A program made the position numbers and the translations under genes. 64,000 nucleotides of DNA. Origin: Juglans regia (lineage: Eukaryota > Streptophyta > Magnoliopsida > Fagales > Juglandaceae). This document shows, in pieces, positions 35,523 to 50,100 of the stretch. The notes under the pieces were generated by a model that saw only the letters and a program-made list of their open reading frames with translations, was not told the DNA's origin and did not search any database. The stretch spans positions 4,480,317-4,544,316 of the forward strand of contig NC_049912.1 in the NCBI RefSeq assembly GCF_001411555.2. The letters run 5' to 3'. Every line of letters starts with the position of its first letter. Position 1 is the first letter of the stretch.

Positions 35523-37049
35523 GTAATATTTTAGAATATTGTCAAATATTCATGTAGTACTGGAGTACTTTTTCTTTTTAGAGAACTGTTATAGATACAA
35601 AGAGATTACACAAAACAAACCCATAAATTGATGTAGCTTTATAGAATTCGTTAGATCTACTTTATAATAAAAATAAATTTACAATCTGACGTATCATATC
35701 AAGCCACATTAGTTTGTGAGTTTATTTGTGTGTAATTCCTTTATGATTAAAATATTTTCCTATATTTTAAAATATGCAAAGATTTAAGTCTTTCTGTAAA
35801 TCACCCCATACTAAACACACTTCTGATGTAAGGTCTATTGAACCATCTATTCAGAAAATGTTCTTTTCTGAAGCAGGGTGGCATTCTTGTATTGGAACCT
35901 CAACCTGATTCATGTTGACACTGTTGCATATGCAGCACATCTTTGTTTCTTAGCTGCTGGTAGCCTTTGGATTTTTGTTTTTTGTCGAGAACTTTTTAAA
36001 TTATTATTATTATTATTTAAAAAAAACTAATCAGATAAGTGTCCAAGGATCGATGCGCTGTTTAGGACAGCTTGCGTTTCGGACTATAGGTATAAATTAC
36101 GTAAATATAGTATATTTTTTTTAAGAGAAATGATATTTGCAGTTATGAGTACGTAAGTGTCGTGCAGTCATTTTAAAAAAAGATGAATAAATATAAGATC
36201 CACATGAAAAGAAATTAATTTTTTAATAATGGATCTCACTCTTTTTCAAAACGACTGTACGGTATTTGTACATTCCATTACTGTCTGTAGCATTATTTTT
36301 TTTTTAATATAAAATGTAAAATTTATTATTAAAAAATTAACTTTTTTTTATAAATTTTATATTTATTTATTTTTGTAAAAGGAGATCACAGTCATAAAGT
36401 ACTCCATTCTTTTTTAAAAAGAGTCTACGAAATTTATACAACTTATAACTATATTCAGTATTACATCACAAAGTACTATAATTTAATTTATAATTAATCG
36501 AGTACTCATGGATTTGATCCATTGATTGTTTCGCACGTCGGATTTTTATTGATGTTAATTAATGGTTAGATTTACACCGATGGAGGAAAGTGTGGCATCC
36601 CAAATTTTAAATAAACGGATTTATTTTTGGGTGCAAATACATCCGAAATTGGCATGCATGCTGGATTTAGACTGAGCAGTTTGGGTGCAAATAAATAAGA
36701 AAAATGTTACAATTATGCAAAGAGATTCTTATAAAAATAAATCTATAAAGTATTACATCAAAATAAGTTAATTTATAAATTTATTTTCGTAAGATTTAAT
36801 CTTTATGTCTAAAATATTTCTCATTAAATAAACGGATTTGATGGTTTGAGGTACAAATTATTGAAATAACGGCTGTAATTCAATGGTACAGAATGCATTT
36901 TTTCCCAAATTTTTAAAATCTATTTTTACAATTATATTTTGCTATAATTTATTTTAATAATAATTCTATTTTTTAAATGTTCGAGGTGGCAATCTTACTA
37001 ACTGAGGAATCCATATATCCAAAATTAGTAGTAACAATGGGTTAAATTG

Positions 37050-37251
37050 TCGAGGAATGCTACACAACTTTCCATCCTTTACACACCATTTTTTTAAATA
37101 TTTTTTAAATTTATTCTTTTTAAATTAATTCAATTTTTCTATTTATTATTCATATATTAAATATTTGATAAAAGAAAAAAATAATAAAAATTAAAAAAAA
37201 GTATGGTGTGTAGAGATTGTGTGAATAGTAGGAGGTTGTGTAGATTTTTTA
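37050..37251. mobile_element. Short MITE with CTACACAAC termini, unit B only
   Basis: About 200 bp absent from unit A, where the sequence runs through GTTAAATTGTTTTCT at about 2398. The direct repeat TAAATTG flanks it (37043-37049 and 37252-37258). Its ends are inverted: GCTACACAAC...CACACCA at the left and TGGTGTGT...GTTGTGTAG at the right. Confidence 0.7.
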
Positions 37252-37610
37252 TAAATTGTTTTCTAAAATCCAGCTTATATGATCTAAATAACGAATCTCA
37301 ACAAATAATTAATTATACAAATTAAAAAATCCGAGCAAATATTTCAATTAGTTTTATATCATTAACTATGCACTAATCATATATAAGCTCTGAAGTTCTT
37401 GCATGTTAGAAGAAAAGATATTATATGTATATATGGGAAATGTTAGTTTTCCCCCGCACTTTGACCGCTTGTATATTTAAATTTTTTTAAAGTTTTTTTA
37501 CTTAATGATTAAGGAAGTAATATTTAGTGTATTGATATATATTTTTTATTTTTTAAAAATATTTAAATATGTTAAAAAAAATGAAAAAAAAAATATAAAT
37601 ATAAATTTGT

Positions 37611-39165
37611 ACTAGGCGAGTCCATCTCCGACGCTGCCCAAATACTTACCTCGACCCCCACTGCGGTGAAGGAGTGGACTAGCCACGTCGGTGTTCGAAT
37701 TACCTCCCAGGAAAGAAAGATGCAGTTTGGCATAAGACATTCCAACCTCTCCCGGACGAAGAGCGTGCCGAGTCCATGGACTACCCGAATAATGAAGTAA
37801 AAAATGCAGTCATCATTGACACTGATGTTAGCAACACAAGCAGTAGTAGAGATGTAGAAAACAAAAAGCACTGTACGACATAGATAGAAGGACCTAAGTT
37901 TGTGACATTAACTTCCATGATCAAAAGAAAAATCATGATAACATTCTTGTTTCCCGAAAGGGACGAATACAAATTTATGCTAATGGAGGAAGACAAGCAC
38001 AATTCCAAACTAGCCGGACAATTTACCTCCCCGTGGGCTAAGAAGGCAAGTCAAGCCCAAGGCCATCTTGACTCTTGGTGGAGAGCGGGACCAGCCCCAC
38101 TGCTACTCAAAGAGCAAATCTATGCTAAAGAAGAATGTACAGAACACTGGTCTCCTCAAACAAAGTCGCTAAGGCCCTGGGGTGAACGGTTACATGGCAT
38201 AGGCTGATGAAAAAGGGCGTGAACAGGAAGATTGCCGGCTGGTGGGGTCGTTAAACAAAGGCCAGGCACTGGTGGGGTAGACCGCAAAGACCCTGTGTGG
38301 CGATATTATTAATCGTTGAGAGTTACATGGAACAAGTTACAACATAAAGCATCAAAGGTACAAGGAACAAGTTACAATATAAAATCATAGAGGTACAATG
38401 AACAAGTTACAACATAAAGCTGTAGAGGTACAAGGAACAAGTTACAAAAAAAAAGCCATAGAGGTACAAGGATCAAGTTACAAAAAAAAAAGCCGTAGAG
38501 GTACAAGGATCAAGTTACAATATAAAGTCACAGAGTTACAAGGAACAAGTTGCAACACAAAGCCTCAGATCTACACGAAACAAGTTACAATGTGAGACCG
38601 TAGAGCAGCAGGCAGTCGGGTCTAACCCAAGGCGACTCATCACAACTGAGCTCGATCAAATCATATTCCATAAAAGTGGCAGACAGATATCTCCATCACT
38701 ACGATGTGTCGATAACGCCCAAGGTTACCTCTAAAAATCATTAAGGATGTAATGAGATAACTAATTGAGCCATACGGTGATAATCATCGCACCAGAGCCG
38801 CCCGAAACTATTTATCGGCTGTGGAAAAGTATGAGAAACTATTGGAGGAGGTGAAGACAACGGATATGAATGGCTTCGAAGATGACACTCATAAGCGAAA
38901 GGGTGAAGACGAGCGAGCTACATAAACAAAAGGGCTAGAATGAGGAGAGAAGGCCTGGGACAACAACAGTAATGAAGAGCAAGGAGATATGCTCAATAAA
39001 AGCCGTGGAGAGAAGGCTGGGGACAACAACTGTAGAGAAAGGGCAAGGAGATCTACCCAGAAAGAGCTGTGGAGGCCTGGGACAACAACAACATAGAATA
39101 GCAAGAAGATATGCTTGGAAAGCTCGCCCTCTGCAGGCAGGATCATTCCCCACTTGACCAGAAGC
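37611..39165. repeat. Unclassified repeat block with minisatellite, unit B copy
   Basis: Counterpart of 2936-4480, including the frame at 37902-38207 and the AAGTTACAA minisatellite at 38325-38605. The frame here and its paralogue share the start but differ in length and C-terminus, which argues against a conserved protein. Confidence 0.55.
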
Positions 39166-39490
39166 ATCTCATTTCATTTACTTTCTAAATATAATTCAAA
39201 TAGAAATATCTTTAAACTAATCATTACAACTTTCTAAAACTTTCAAATAAAAAATAAAAAATACTATAATTTTTTTAAATTTTCAAACAAATTAATATTA
39301 TAAAACTATATTCTAATAATATTTTTTATTTAACTTGTTCTCTCTTTTCCTAAAACCCAAAAAGATACACAACTTAAACCATCTTACTATTATTCACAAA
39401 CTATTTTATTATTTTTTATAAAATTCTCGTCTCATCTCACTCTTCAAACCAGCTATTGGGAAAGAAAGGGAAACATGTGGTTTAGAGAAT

Positions 39491-40074
39491 TAGGGGTGTA
39501 ATCGGTCTGGTTTCGTTTGGTTTTGGACAAAATTTGGGACCGAGCCGGTATGCACCGGTTTTGTATTTTCAAGAACCAATATCATACCGGTTACTCCCCT
39601 AAACTGGTATTTCCGGTTTTATCGGTTCCGATCCGGTCTGATTTTTCAGTTTTAATATACTATGTACTGTATTATATATAATATATATAATAGTATAGTA
39701 TAGTATAGTATATAATAATATAGTGATAATATATTGTAGTATATTATAATATATATTATAAATGTATTATAGATGTGATATATTATATTATATTATAGAC
39801 TATAGTGATATAAAATTTTAAAATTTAATATTATATTAATTAGTAATTTATCATATAATACAAAACTATTTTATATATGGAACGGTCTGGTTCAGTCTGG
39901 CCCGATTTTAAAAAAAGAAAAACTAGAACTTGACCAATTTTGACCGGTTTTAAAAAAAATAAAACTGGTACCAGACAGAACCGAACCAAACCAAAATTGG
40001 TACCAGACCAAACCTACCGATTTGGTCTAGTTCGGTTCGGTTTATCGGTTCATAAATTTTTTTTTACACCCTTA
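39491..40074. mobile_element. hAT-like MITE, unit B copy
   Basis: Same element as 4810-5437, with the TAGGGGTGTA terminus and a mutated right terminus (ACACCCTTA). It is slightly shorter because of deletions in the AT-rich middle. Confidence 0.7.
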
Positions 40075-40943
40075 GAGAGCATGCTACAATCAAAGATGAA
40101 TCTTAGGGTGGGAGCAGGATGTTTTTAAAAGGAAAATAAAAGATGAAATGATTTCGAGTTACATCTTTATACATAATTGTCTTTTACATATAAAAGTAAA
40201 AGCCTATAAATATTTTAATAGAGAACAAGAAAAAAATGGAGAGTGGAATTTATGTTTTTTTTTTTAAAAAAAATATGTGTAATTAAAATAGAATAAAGGA
40301 AAATGCACTTAAAAAAAATTTATTTCTCTATATGTCAGATAGTAATATACTGAAAATCATGAGATTTAAAATTTAAAAGAAAACTAACAAAATAAATATT
40401 TTAAATAAAAGTCTAAGGTGTGATTTGGATAGTGAGAGATGGTTTTAGATGAAAGTTGAATAAAATATTGTTAGAATATTATTTTTTAATAATATTATTG
40501 TTTTTGAATTTAAAAAAGTTAAATTTTTTATTATATTCTGTATGAGAGTTTAGGAAAGCTGTAATGATGAGATGAGATGAGATGATTTTTGAATCTAAAT
40601 GGTTTCTAAACTCTGTTTGAATAGTGAGATGAGATGAGATAATTTTAGATGAAAGTTAAAAGTTGAATAAAATATTTTTAGAATATTATTTTTTAATATT
40701 ATTATTATTATTTTGGAATATAAAAATTTTGAATTGTTCATTATATTTTATGTAAAAATTTGAAAAAATTATAATAACGAAATGAGATAAGATAAGAAGA
40801 GATAAAATCGTTTCTGTAACCAAATTTGCCTAACTAAAACTGTAAATATATATATATATATATATATATTTATATCTATATAAATTTATATATATAACAC
40901 TAATATAGAAGACAACACTTGAGAATTAAAAATTGGGTGAATT

Positions 40944-41120
40944 TTTTAAGAGGCAATCATTTAAATGTTAATCAACCGTGCTTTGCATTTTGTCTCCTAG
41001 AAGAGGATGACTTGCTTAGTCCTTCAACCTTGTTTTTTTAATGCAATGAGATTCCCACTTGTAATATATTATGTTATGAATACGACAAGATATTTAAATT
41101 TGTGGAAAGACTAGAATTAA
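40944..41120 (+). repeat. Direct repeat flanking a 4.7-kb insert, left copy
   Basis: About 180 bp from TTTAAGAGGCAATCATTTAA to AAAGACTAGAATTAAGC, repeated at 45836-46020. Unit A has one copy of most of it at 6262-6420. Confidence 0.7.
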
Positions 41121-42537
41121 GCCCGATCAGGGACAGGATCAACACAAATTGCTAGAGAATAGTGCAATTGTCATATCTGACTCAACAAAAATGTTTGAAT
41201 GTTGAGAACTATAATTATTAAGAGTAATAATAGTAGGTTGGTTAGTATAATTACAAATTTTCATAAAGAAATAAATTATAACTTCTTAATAATTTAAAAA
41301 TATAATATGTCATTATTACTATTTTATTTAGCCAAGTGTGAAAATGTTAAATAAATTAATGTTTTTCATTGTTATTATTTTTTATAGTGTTTCTGTTTTA
41401 ATAATATTAAAAAGAGTTATGAAAACTTTTGAAGTAAATTAAGATGATCTTATTTGCATTCTTAAATTAAGAGCTAGACTGCCTTTGAACTAACGCAATA
41501 ATTTAACATTAGTTGTAGTGTTAAATAATATGATCTAGAATATGTTAATATATATTAGAACATTTTTAATTTTTTCCTTCTCTGAAAATTTATATAATGT
41601 TGGAGAGAGTTAGATGAGATGAAATTTTATAAAAAAATAATTGAAAGAGAGAGAGAGTTAAATAAAAAATATTATAAAATTAAAATATTATCAGACACTT
41701 AGATTATAATTTTATAATATTATTTTTGTTTTGAAATTTAAAAAGATAAATTATATTTTATTTGAAATTTGAAATTTTGAAAAAGTTGTAATGATTATTT
41801 TAAAAGTTTTGTATTTCAGTTATGTTTAAAAAGGAGATGAGATATGATATGAAAATTTTGGAATAAAATCTATTTTCAAATAGACTTTTATTTGAAAATA
41901 AGTAAGGGATGAACAATGTTCTTATCAATTTCTCTCTCTCTCTTTTCTCCTATTTTTCTCATGAAATCCGGTTCTCTTATGTTTTTGCTCTTTTGCCGAT
42001 TAGGTGAGTTTGGATACTGAGGTTTTTTTTTTTTTTTGATAAGTTAGATCCTAATTGAGATGAGATTAGTTGAAATGAAAATTAAAAGTTAAATAAAATA
42101 TTGTTAGAATATTATTTTTTAATATTATAGAAACATTAGCCTTTTAAACAAGAGATTTTGGTAACTTTAACCAAACAATATTTTATTTTTAGTAAAAGAA
42201 ATAATCTTAATTTGCTTATGGATGTTACATTTCATTTAAGTGCATTCAATTCTTGAGTTTGCTGCCTAACAAGATCCAAGATTCTCATTATATGTTATTT
42301 TATCTGGAACTCGTAAAAATACTATTGGATATAATCATTGATATTAGGGTTTATAATATGAGATAAAAAGGGAAATGATTTAGTAAAAAATCCTTACTCA
42401 TATGTTGCTTGTGATAATATGATGATTTACTTTACATGATGATTCTATCTGAAGTTGGTCATATTTTACTATCTATTATACATCTTGCAGCATTTAGTAG
42501 ACAACTGGGCATACGTGCACGCACGTTGCCCTAACTA

Positions 42538-42587
<50 letters not shown>

Positions 42588-45500
42588 AACAAACACACAG
42601 AATCATCTTGATATTAATTTGGCCCCCAAAATCAAACATCTTCCTCCACAAATATTTAAACCATTTGAAGAATGTAAAGTATTGCATCGATAAAAAGATT
42701 TCAAAAAAGTAAATTTATAAACTGACACGACTTTATGTAAGTTGTTGCATTTATTCTACAATATGATGTACCAAATCAAACCATATCAACTTGTGAGTTT
42801 ATCTTTATGAAATCTCATTATGACTAAAATATTTCTACGATGTATATTCTATTTTTCTTGTCCAAACTGAAAGGTATTGGAATTTCAGGATTTCCAAATA
42901 TTCATCAATGGACGAAAGATGCATGTGGTTTGCACTATGTCAAGGAAAGTTAATTCTCTTGCAAAATAGAAAGCTGCCCCATGTCTTAATTAGGCCATAT
43001 TTGGAAACAGAAATTGTTTCATCTCATTTCATCTCATCTCATCTCATCTCATCTCATTATTATAATTTTTTTAAAATTTTCACACAAAATATAATAAACA
43101 ATTCATTTTTTTCAAATCTCTAAATAATAATAATATTAAAAAATAATATTCTCACTGTAAGAAAATTTTTCCTACCTCACAAAGCCCACTGGGCCTCGAC
43201 CTACTACCTGGCTCAATGGCCTCTAGGATTGCATAAAGGACAAAGCATCTACCAGGAAAAGGAGTCTAGAAGCCCGATAAGGACATGATCAATACAAATT
43301 GTAACCTATTATCTGTAATCAAGTTTTATTTTAAAAAAATATACAAAAAAAATTAATTTTTCAAATTTCAAAATAAGATTATATACAAAAATTATATTCT
43401 AATAATATTTTAATACTTAGTAACCAGCTTGTTGATACAAAAATGATCTGAATTGAAAACGTTGGCGGATTCAACACGGTGTCATAAGAACCTCGATCGG
43501 TACATTCGGTAGTTTTAAAATTATGTAGATGTTTAATGCACTTTAATTATTAGTTTATAAATTGCATCAAATATTATTCGGTCTTCTAGGTGAGCCAAAC
43601 GCAATAAATTTGATCTCTGTCATCATCACCACGATCGTACTGCTTCATCTTATAATTAAATGAAGCTTGCGGGTTTGCACGGAATGGACGGAGAAAAACT
43701 TGAATAACAGTTTATAATCATAGCTTAAACAAATGTAGCCCTCAAAATTTACACAATTTGACAAAAAGAAAGTCCAAACTCGGAATTAAGTTATCTTTTT
43801 GAAGAAGATATGTTTTTTTTTAAGGAAGATGATGGTACGTAAATTTTATTGATAATTTTTATTTATGGTGAATGAATATCATATATAAAAAGAATATGTT
43901 TAATTAATAAGAGAAATTATATTTACAGTCGTAAAATACATAATTTTCGTGTGTATTTTATAAAAAATTATTTTTTTTAATAATAATCTCTATTTTTCAA
44001 ATAAAATATATATATAATAACTACACACTTCAAAATTATATATATATATATATATATATAGTATTAGCGATTTAACAGACCTTAAATGAAGTCTGAAAGT
44101 GAAGTTATGGGGCTGTTAAATCGAAGCACACCGCCCAGATATAAAGAACGCAGTTCCCGGGACTGATCATCAGATAAATTCCACAGGCGTGAGAGCAAAG
44201 GCTGGCAAGTCTCCACCAGCAGCCTCAACCTCCCAAGTCCCACTCCCACCCACCAAACATTTTTTTTATTATCATGTATCCTCCTAAAACCATGCACTTC
44301 TTTTCATTAAACACCATAAAAAACCTCATAATGACCATAGAATAAAGCAATTGGAGACTGTTTGATTTTAAAATTTGAAACTTTTCCCCCAATGGGTTGT
44401 CCATATCCATCACGAATCCTGAAGTTCTAGACCCCTTGGTGTTTGGTATGCAATTAATATATAATGCAAGTATAAAATTATTCGCAGGCTTTGATTATCT
44501 CAATGTAATTGTCTCCTCCCAATCTTAGTACAATCCATGCATATATATGCATTATCCCAATGTCACACTGAATGGCTACTTGGTGCCTATAATGAGGATT
44601 GGATGCACTGTTCATAAAATAATAAACAAGTTGAAGAAAATCTGTCGTTTTAGTACTGCTGGTTTGAATTTCAGTGCTTTTTTAGACGCATTCTCTGCCA
44701 GTTTCCATTCTCTTTCTATTCTTCTATTCCCCTTCCTACCTGTTCCACTTCAAACTCCTACAAAAGATTCCACACCCACGATTCCCTTATCTCTTTCTAT
44801 TTTTTTAAGGATAGGGAATTTAAAGAATAGTTCTATATGTAACGACAATTCAATAAAATGCATGCACGCTACCTATTTGAATGGCAAGCTGATCCCTGGC
44901 ATAACAATTTAAAGAATGCTCTGTTTTGGGGGACTTTAATGGAGTGGTTGAATTGTGTGAACAATTTTTGTATCAACATAATGGTTTATCGGCACCACAC
45001 GGGTGACGGGCACATTCTTTCGTGCCACGCTTATTCTCAAATTCTACTACTTAGTAATTTACTAAAATTAAGATGTTCATTCTTCTTTAAGATAGCTTTA
45101 TAATTTACTGTTTTTATCGCTTCATGTCTTTTCAACTAATAACAACTTCTTATAAAAAAAAAAGAACTAGTAACAACTTAGAGACTGTGAACAAAAATTA
45201 CCTAACAAATATATATATATATATATACATATATCATGTTGCAAGCTATAGTAATGGTAAATAGTGTCTCTTACTTTCTTTTTTTCTATAGTATTTGCAT
45301 GTTTGTCTAAATTTTCAAATCTTAATATCTTATGTAGTTTGAGAAAATGAAAAATATTATACGGAATATAAAATATTTTTTTGTTTGTCATCATTCTAAT
45401 TATTATCCCAAAATAAAATAAAAATTAGTTTTATAATAATTAATAAAATATTATTAAAAATGAAAGATATAGCCAGTAAAGTTGTCAGAGAGTGACGCCA

Positions 45501-45835
45501 CGTGAAGCCCATGTGCGGAGGGTCATGAGCAAACATTTCTGTCGTAGTTTCGCATCATTCTAGTAGATCGGCGGCTATAGAGTGGTGTGGTGGAGCACGT
45601 GTCAACTAATGGTGGCCGAAGTACAATATATATGAGAAAAACCGAACCGATGAAAGAGAGAAAAAAAATACTTCCATGAAAGTATATGTATTCACACATA
45701 GGTAGGAGAAATGAAGAGGAAAATGAGAAGAAATGGAGAGGAGGGTGGACGGCAAGACTTACCAAAGGAATTTGACTTTTTTATGGAGAAGTCAGAACTT
45801 CTCTTTCTAAAAACACAATGGAGAATAATGGTCGT
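41121..45835. other. Unit B-specific 4.7-kb region, no gene recognised
   Basis: Absent from unit A and bounded by direct repeats. It is AT-rich, with GAGATGAGATGA MITEs (41580-41890, 42004-42125, 42995-43160), a long TA tract (42538-42584), a TCTCA pentamer run (about 43019-43058) and a second TA tract (44036-44061). Frames at 44082-44413 (-) and 44547-45103 (+) are longer than the background but carry no domain I know. Two CACGTG motifs (about 45498 and 45596) lie near the right end. Confidence 0.5.
42538..42584. repeat. (TA)n microsatellite
   Basis: The longest pure TA run in the window, inside the unit B-specific insert. Confidence 0.9.
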
Positions 45836-47182
45836 TTAAGAGGCAATCATTTAAATGCTCATCATCAACCGTGCTTTCCATTTTGGCTCCTAAAAAAGAA
45901 TGACTTGCCGAGTCCTTCAACCCTGTTTTTGTTTTTTTAATGTGATTCCCACTTGTAATATATTATATTATGTCATGAATACGACAAAATATTTAAATTT
46001 GTGGAAAGACTAGAATTAAGCACAAAATATTTAAAAAAGATGATTGGAATATAAAAATAGTTTTAACTCATCTCAATTTATCTTATTTAATTATTACAAT
46101 TTTTTAAATTTTCACATAAAATATAATAAACAATTCAATTTTTTTAAATTTTAAAATAATAATATTATTAAAAAATAATATTCTAATAATATTTTATTTA
46201 ATTTTTAACTTTTAATTTTCATCTCAATTCAACTCATTATCAAAATCTCATTTAAATTTTATAAGTTATTCTCCTCAACAAATCTTAAATATTATACAAA
46301 TTATTTTCCTATAAAAATATATTACGCGGGGGGGACACGAATTGGGTAGTTGCAATTATCAATCAAAAGCTGACTGTAATTAGCACATGCATGCATACAG
46401 CTAACTAATCACCGGACTTTGACGATTTCAGAGTCTACGCACACATGCAGTTTCTAATTCGGTTTGGTCTTTGATTATTGTCTTTATATATATATATATT
46501 GATATCGAGGTGATTTTAAATTATCTGAATTTATATATAAACAGTAATATTTTATACATCTCATTAAAATGTGTTTAAATGTATGAAATAAATTGAGATG
46601 AATTAATTTTAACATTTTATATAAAATTGAAAACATAGTAAACCTCATCAATGATCAATTTTTAACTCACTCCGGCAACCAAACATTTTATCTATGTATT
46701 AGTTATTTTATGGATATAAAAATTATTTTTGAGACAAATGTATGTTGGCACAAGTTTTTACTAAGCAAAATTGCAAAGTTCGGATAATGAGTTGAGTTAA
46801 ATTAAGATAAGATGAAATGAGATGATGAGAATTAAAAGTTGAATAAAATATTATAAAAATATTATATTTTAATATGATTTTTATTTTTGGATTTCAAAAC
46901 GTATGTTGAATTGTCTATTATATTTTATTTGAAAGTATAGAAAAATTATAATTTTTAGATAAGATAAAATGAATTGAGAATGTTTTTTAATCCAAACAAG
47001 TCCATGCGTTAAGTAGAAAATGTGTTCAGACTAATTTGAACTACAAAAGTCTTTGAAATGTAATAATTTTACATGATTTCTGGCTGCATGTCGGACTTTT
47101 GTGCTTTTCACAAAAAGTGAAGTGCATATATATATATATATATATGGCGGGTAGTAGGCATAAGATCAATTGAGGAAATTCC
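45836..47182. other. Upstream region of kinase copy B
   Basis: The right direct repeat (45836-46020) is followed by a MITE absent from unit A (about 45997-46312), then sequence homologous to 6413-7359 including the MITE at 46770-47005 and the TA tract before the start codon. No gene. Confidence 0.55.
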
Positions 47183-50100
47183 ATGGCTGATCATCAGGAT
47201 ATGATCACATACGTTGCGGTGGGAAAAGATGTGAAAGACTGCAAATCAATCCTGTCTTGGGCCATAGAGAACAACGTCGGAGGAAGCAGGATTTGCATCA
47301 TTCATGTTCACAAGCCTGCAAAGCTGTTCCCTTTAGGCAAGTTATTTATATCTATCTTTGAAAAAACTTGATCATCATAAACCGAATTAACATGCAGCAC
47401 GTTGGAGTCCACATGTATTTATTATTTATGAAGTAGTTTTGGAGTTATTTGAGTGAGTTGTCGTCTTCTCTTCATGTACTTGATCAGTGCGAAGCTTAAT
47501 GACGGAAAGGAAGGTCAGAGAACGCCTGGAAACTGGTACACAAAATATGCATGCAATCATGGAGGAATACTTTCTTTTCTGCCAACAAAAGGGGGTATAA
47601 ATTCTTCTCATGTGCATCTTTAATTCTTCTCGATCGTCTCATGGATTGGAACATCAGTTAGGAGAGTGCTGATCAGTTTTCTGACCTCTTTTCTGTGGTG
47701 TTTCAAAATAATATATATAGGTACAGGCACAAACGCAAACCATTGAAATGGACTCTATTAGGGTGGGAATCCTAAAACTCATCTCTAAATATGGGATCAG
47801 GAAGCTTGTCATAGGATCAACATCGGCCAATCACTATAAAAGGTAATATTTAAGAATATTGTCAAACATTATTCTGGGGTACTCTTTCCTATGTCTTCCT
47901 CTCTCTCTTTAGAGAATTGCTACAGAAATAAAAAAGATTATATAAAACAAACTCACAAACTGATGTGGATTCATGAAATTCGTTAGATCTATTTTATAAT
48001 AAAAATAACTTTACAATTTGACGTATTATATCAAGCCACATCAGTTTGAGGGTTTATTTTTGAGTAATTCTTTTGTGGTTAAAGTATTTTCCTATTGAGT
48101 TATACTATTTTTACCAATGGTTTCTACCGCTTGTTTTTATCGCTATAATTTTTTTTTTACTAACGGTAGCTCCCAATGGTAGCTGTAGTGCCACTCTTTT
48201 CTATTTTTTAGAATATTCAAAGATTTAGGCCTATCTGTAAGCCCCATACTAAACACACTTCTGATGTGATGTGAAAACTTGCTGCCTGAGATTTTTGAGG
48301 ATTTTGTAGAGGCCGAAATCTCTCTGTGGTTTATTCAGCATGATCATGTGCATGGTTTGATATTTGGATTGATGTAGCTTAATTACTGCTCCATTTTGCA
48401 GAAAAGTGGAACTGGGGTCTAAGAAAGCGAAGTATGTGTGTAAAACTGCACCTCTCTCGTGTCAAGTACAAGTCATTTGCAAGGGCCACCTCATATTTAC
48501 CAGGTTAATTTGCAGCTTCCAAGCTTTTGTCAATTACACTTGCAAATATGTCATTCTTTTGCTACCTTTCTGTTTGTAGTTCTGTCTCAGTTTTTAATGA
48601 GGTGGTCTATACATATTCCTTTGCAAATATGATACTTTATTACTCTTGGATCATGCTTTATTTTTTTTTAAGTTGAAGAAAGTTCAAAAGCTAATATGTA
48701 AACACTACGGCAAACACTTCAAAATACTCCAATTTTTATGTGCCAAAATACATCTAAACTCATCTTTTTAAGTTAACTCTAACATTCAAACACCTAACTC
48801 TCAAATCAAACCTCTTTCCACGTGGGTTCCACAATTTTTTTCAACTTTTCATAAATACATCTAAACTCATCTTAACTTCTTTACACTCTACCATCTCAAT
48901 TCACTACTATTCATAACGTACTCAATTCATCTCAACAACTAAACGCAGCCAGAGCTCCGTTTAGATATAAGAAGTGTTTCATCTCATCTCTTCACATCAC
49001 ATCATTATAAATTTTTTAAGTTTTCACACAAAATATAATAAACAATTCAACTTTTTTAAATCTTAAAATAATAATAATATTAAAAAAATAATATTTTATT
49101 AAACTCTTGCAAACACTTCAAAGTCCTCCTCTTTCTATGTGATCATCATCATTCTGCTGATGGAAGTAGCGTGCCAAAATAGGGAAGCAAGTGCAGCAGA
49201 CACTGAAACTGGACAACAAAACCTAAATAGATCACGGTCTGGTCCTTCGGGGTACAACAATAGGGTCGGCAGTCCCGTAATTGAATGCTCGGACTTCCCC
49301 AAATTACGGTCTGTTACGGTTCGGCGCAATAGGAGCACCACTGCTCTGGCTGCTCTAATTGCTCCTTTCCCGGAACGTTCTAAAGAGCTTTCATCTCCAA
49401 AGAGTCCTGGGGATTCTAGTTACTCAGCAAGCTCTCCCACAAGACCGGTTGAAATAACTCTAAATGGATGGAATGATAGAAATGGCAAAGCATTGCGGTA
49501 TAGCTGTTCACTCTCTCCGCCGGCGGCTTTGGATTATTCAAGAAGCTCTTCTACTCTGGATCTCGCTCCTTCAGTTGTGCAACAAAGTCCGAGGTTGATT
49601 GCCAGTTCAAGTAACATATCAACTTCTTCTAATGGAACTCACAATGTTGTGGTATGTGCAAAGCATTCTGTTACATTCCATTCTGTGTTTGCAAATTTAA
49701 TGTATGCCAAAAATGTTTAATTAACATTTCTCATTGGCATTATTCATCTGAATCAATCAATAATCAAATGGGTATAAAACACGACAAGGCTTTGAAATTA
49801 AAGGATTTATGGATCATAGCAGGAGCGGAGCTTAGAAGAGCAGCTTCAACAAGCGATGGCAGCTTTAAAAAAAGAGGCACTCGTGCGTCAAAGAGCAGAG
49901 GGATATATGATTGACGCTATACGAAGAGTAAGCTTTTTAGTTACGAGTTCTGCTACTTATAAGTGAACTTCTTCAACGCTTTGAATTCATGGGGGTTTTC
50001 TTTACACTCTTCATTACACGTTTTGCAAAAAAATAGTGCATTTTACATGACTAATACATGCATGAGTTGTGCTGCACAGAAGCTCCACACTTTGCACATC

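Larger units (their letters stand above)
30440..35900 (+). repeat. Truncated unit C of the tandem duplication
   Basis: Aligns with about 6690-8925 of unit A and 46540-49110 of unit B: upstream MITEs, kinase exons 1-4 and the MITE-filled intron 4. A solo LTR interrupts it (31003-33218). It then jumps at about 35185 into a second partial copy of exons 2-3 and the following intron, and joins unit B at about 35914. It has no exons 5-8. Confidence 0.8.
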
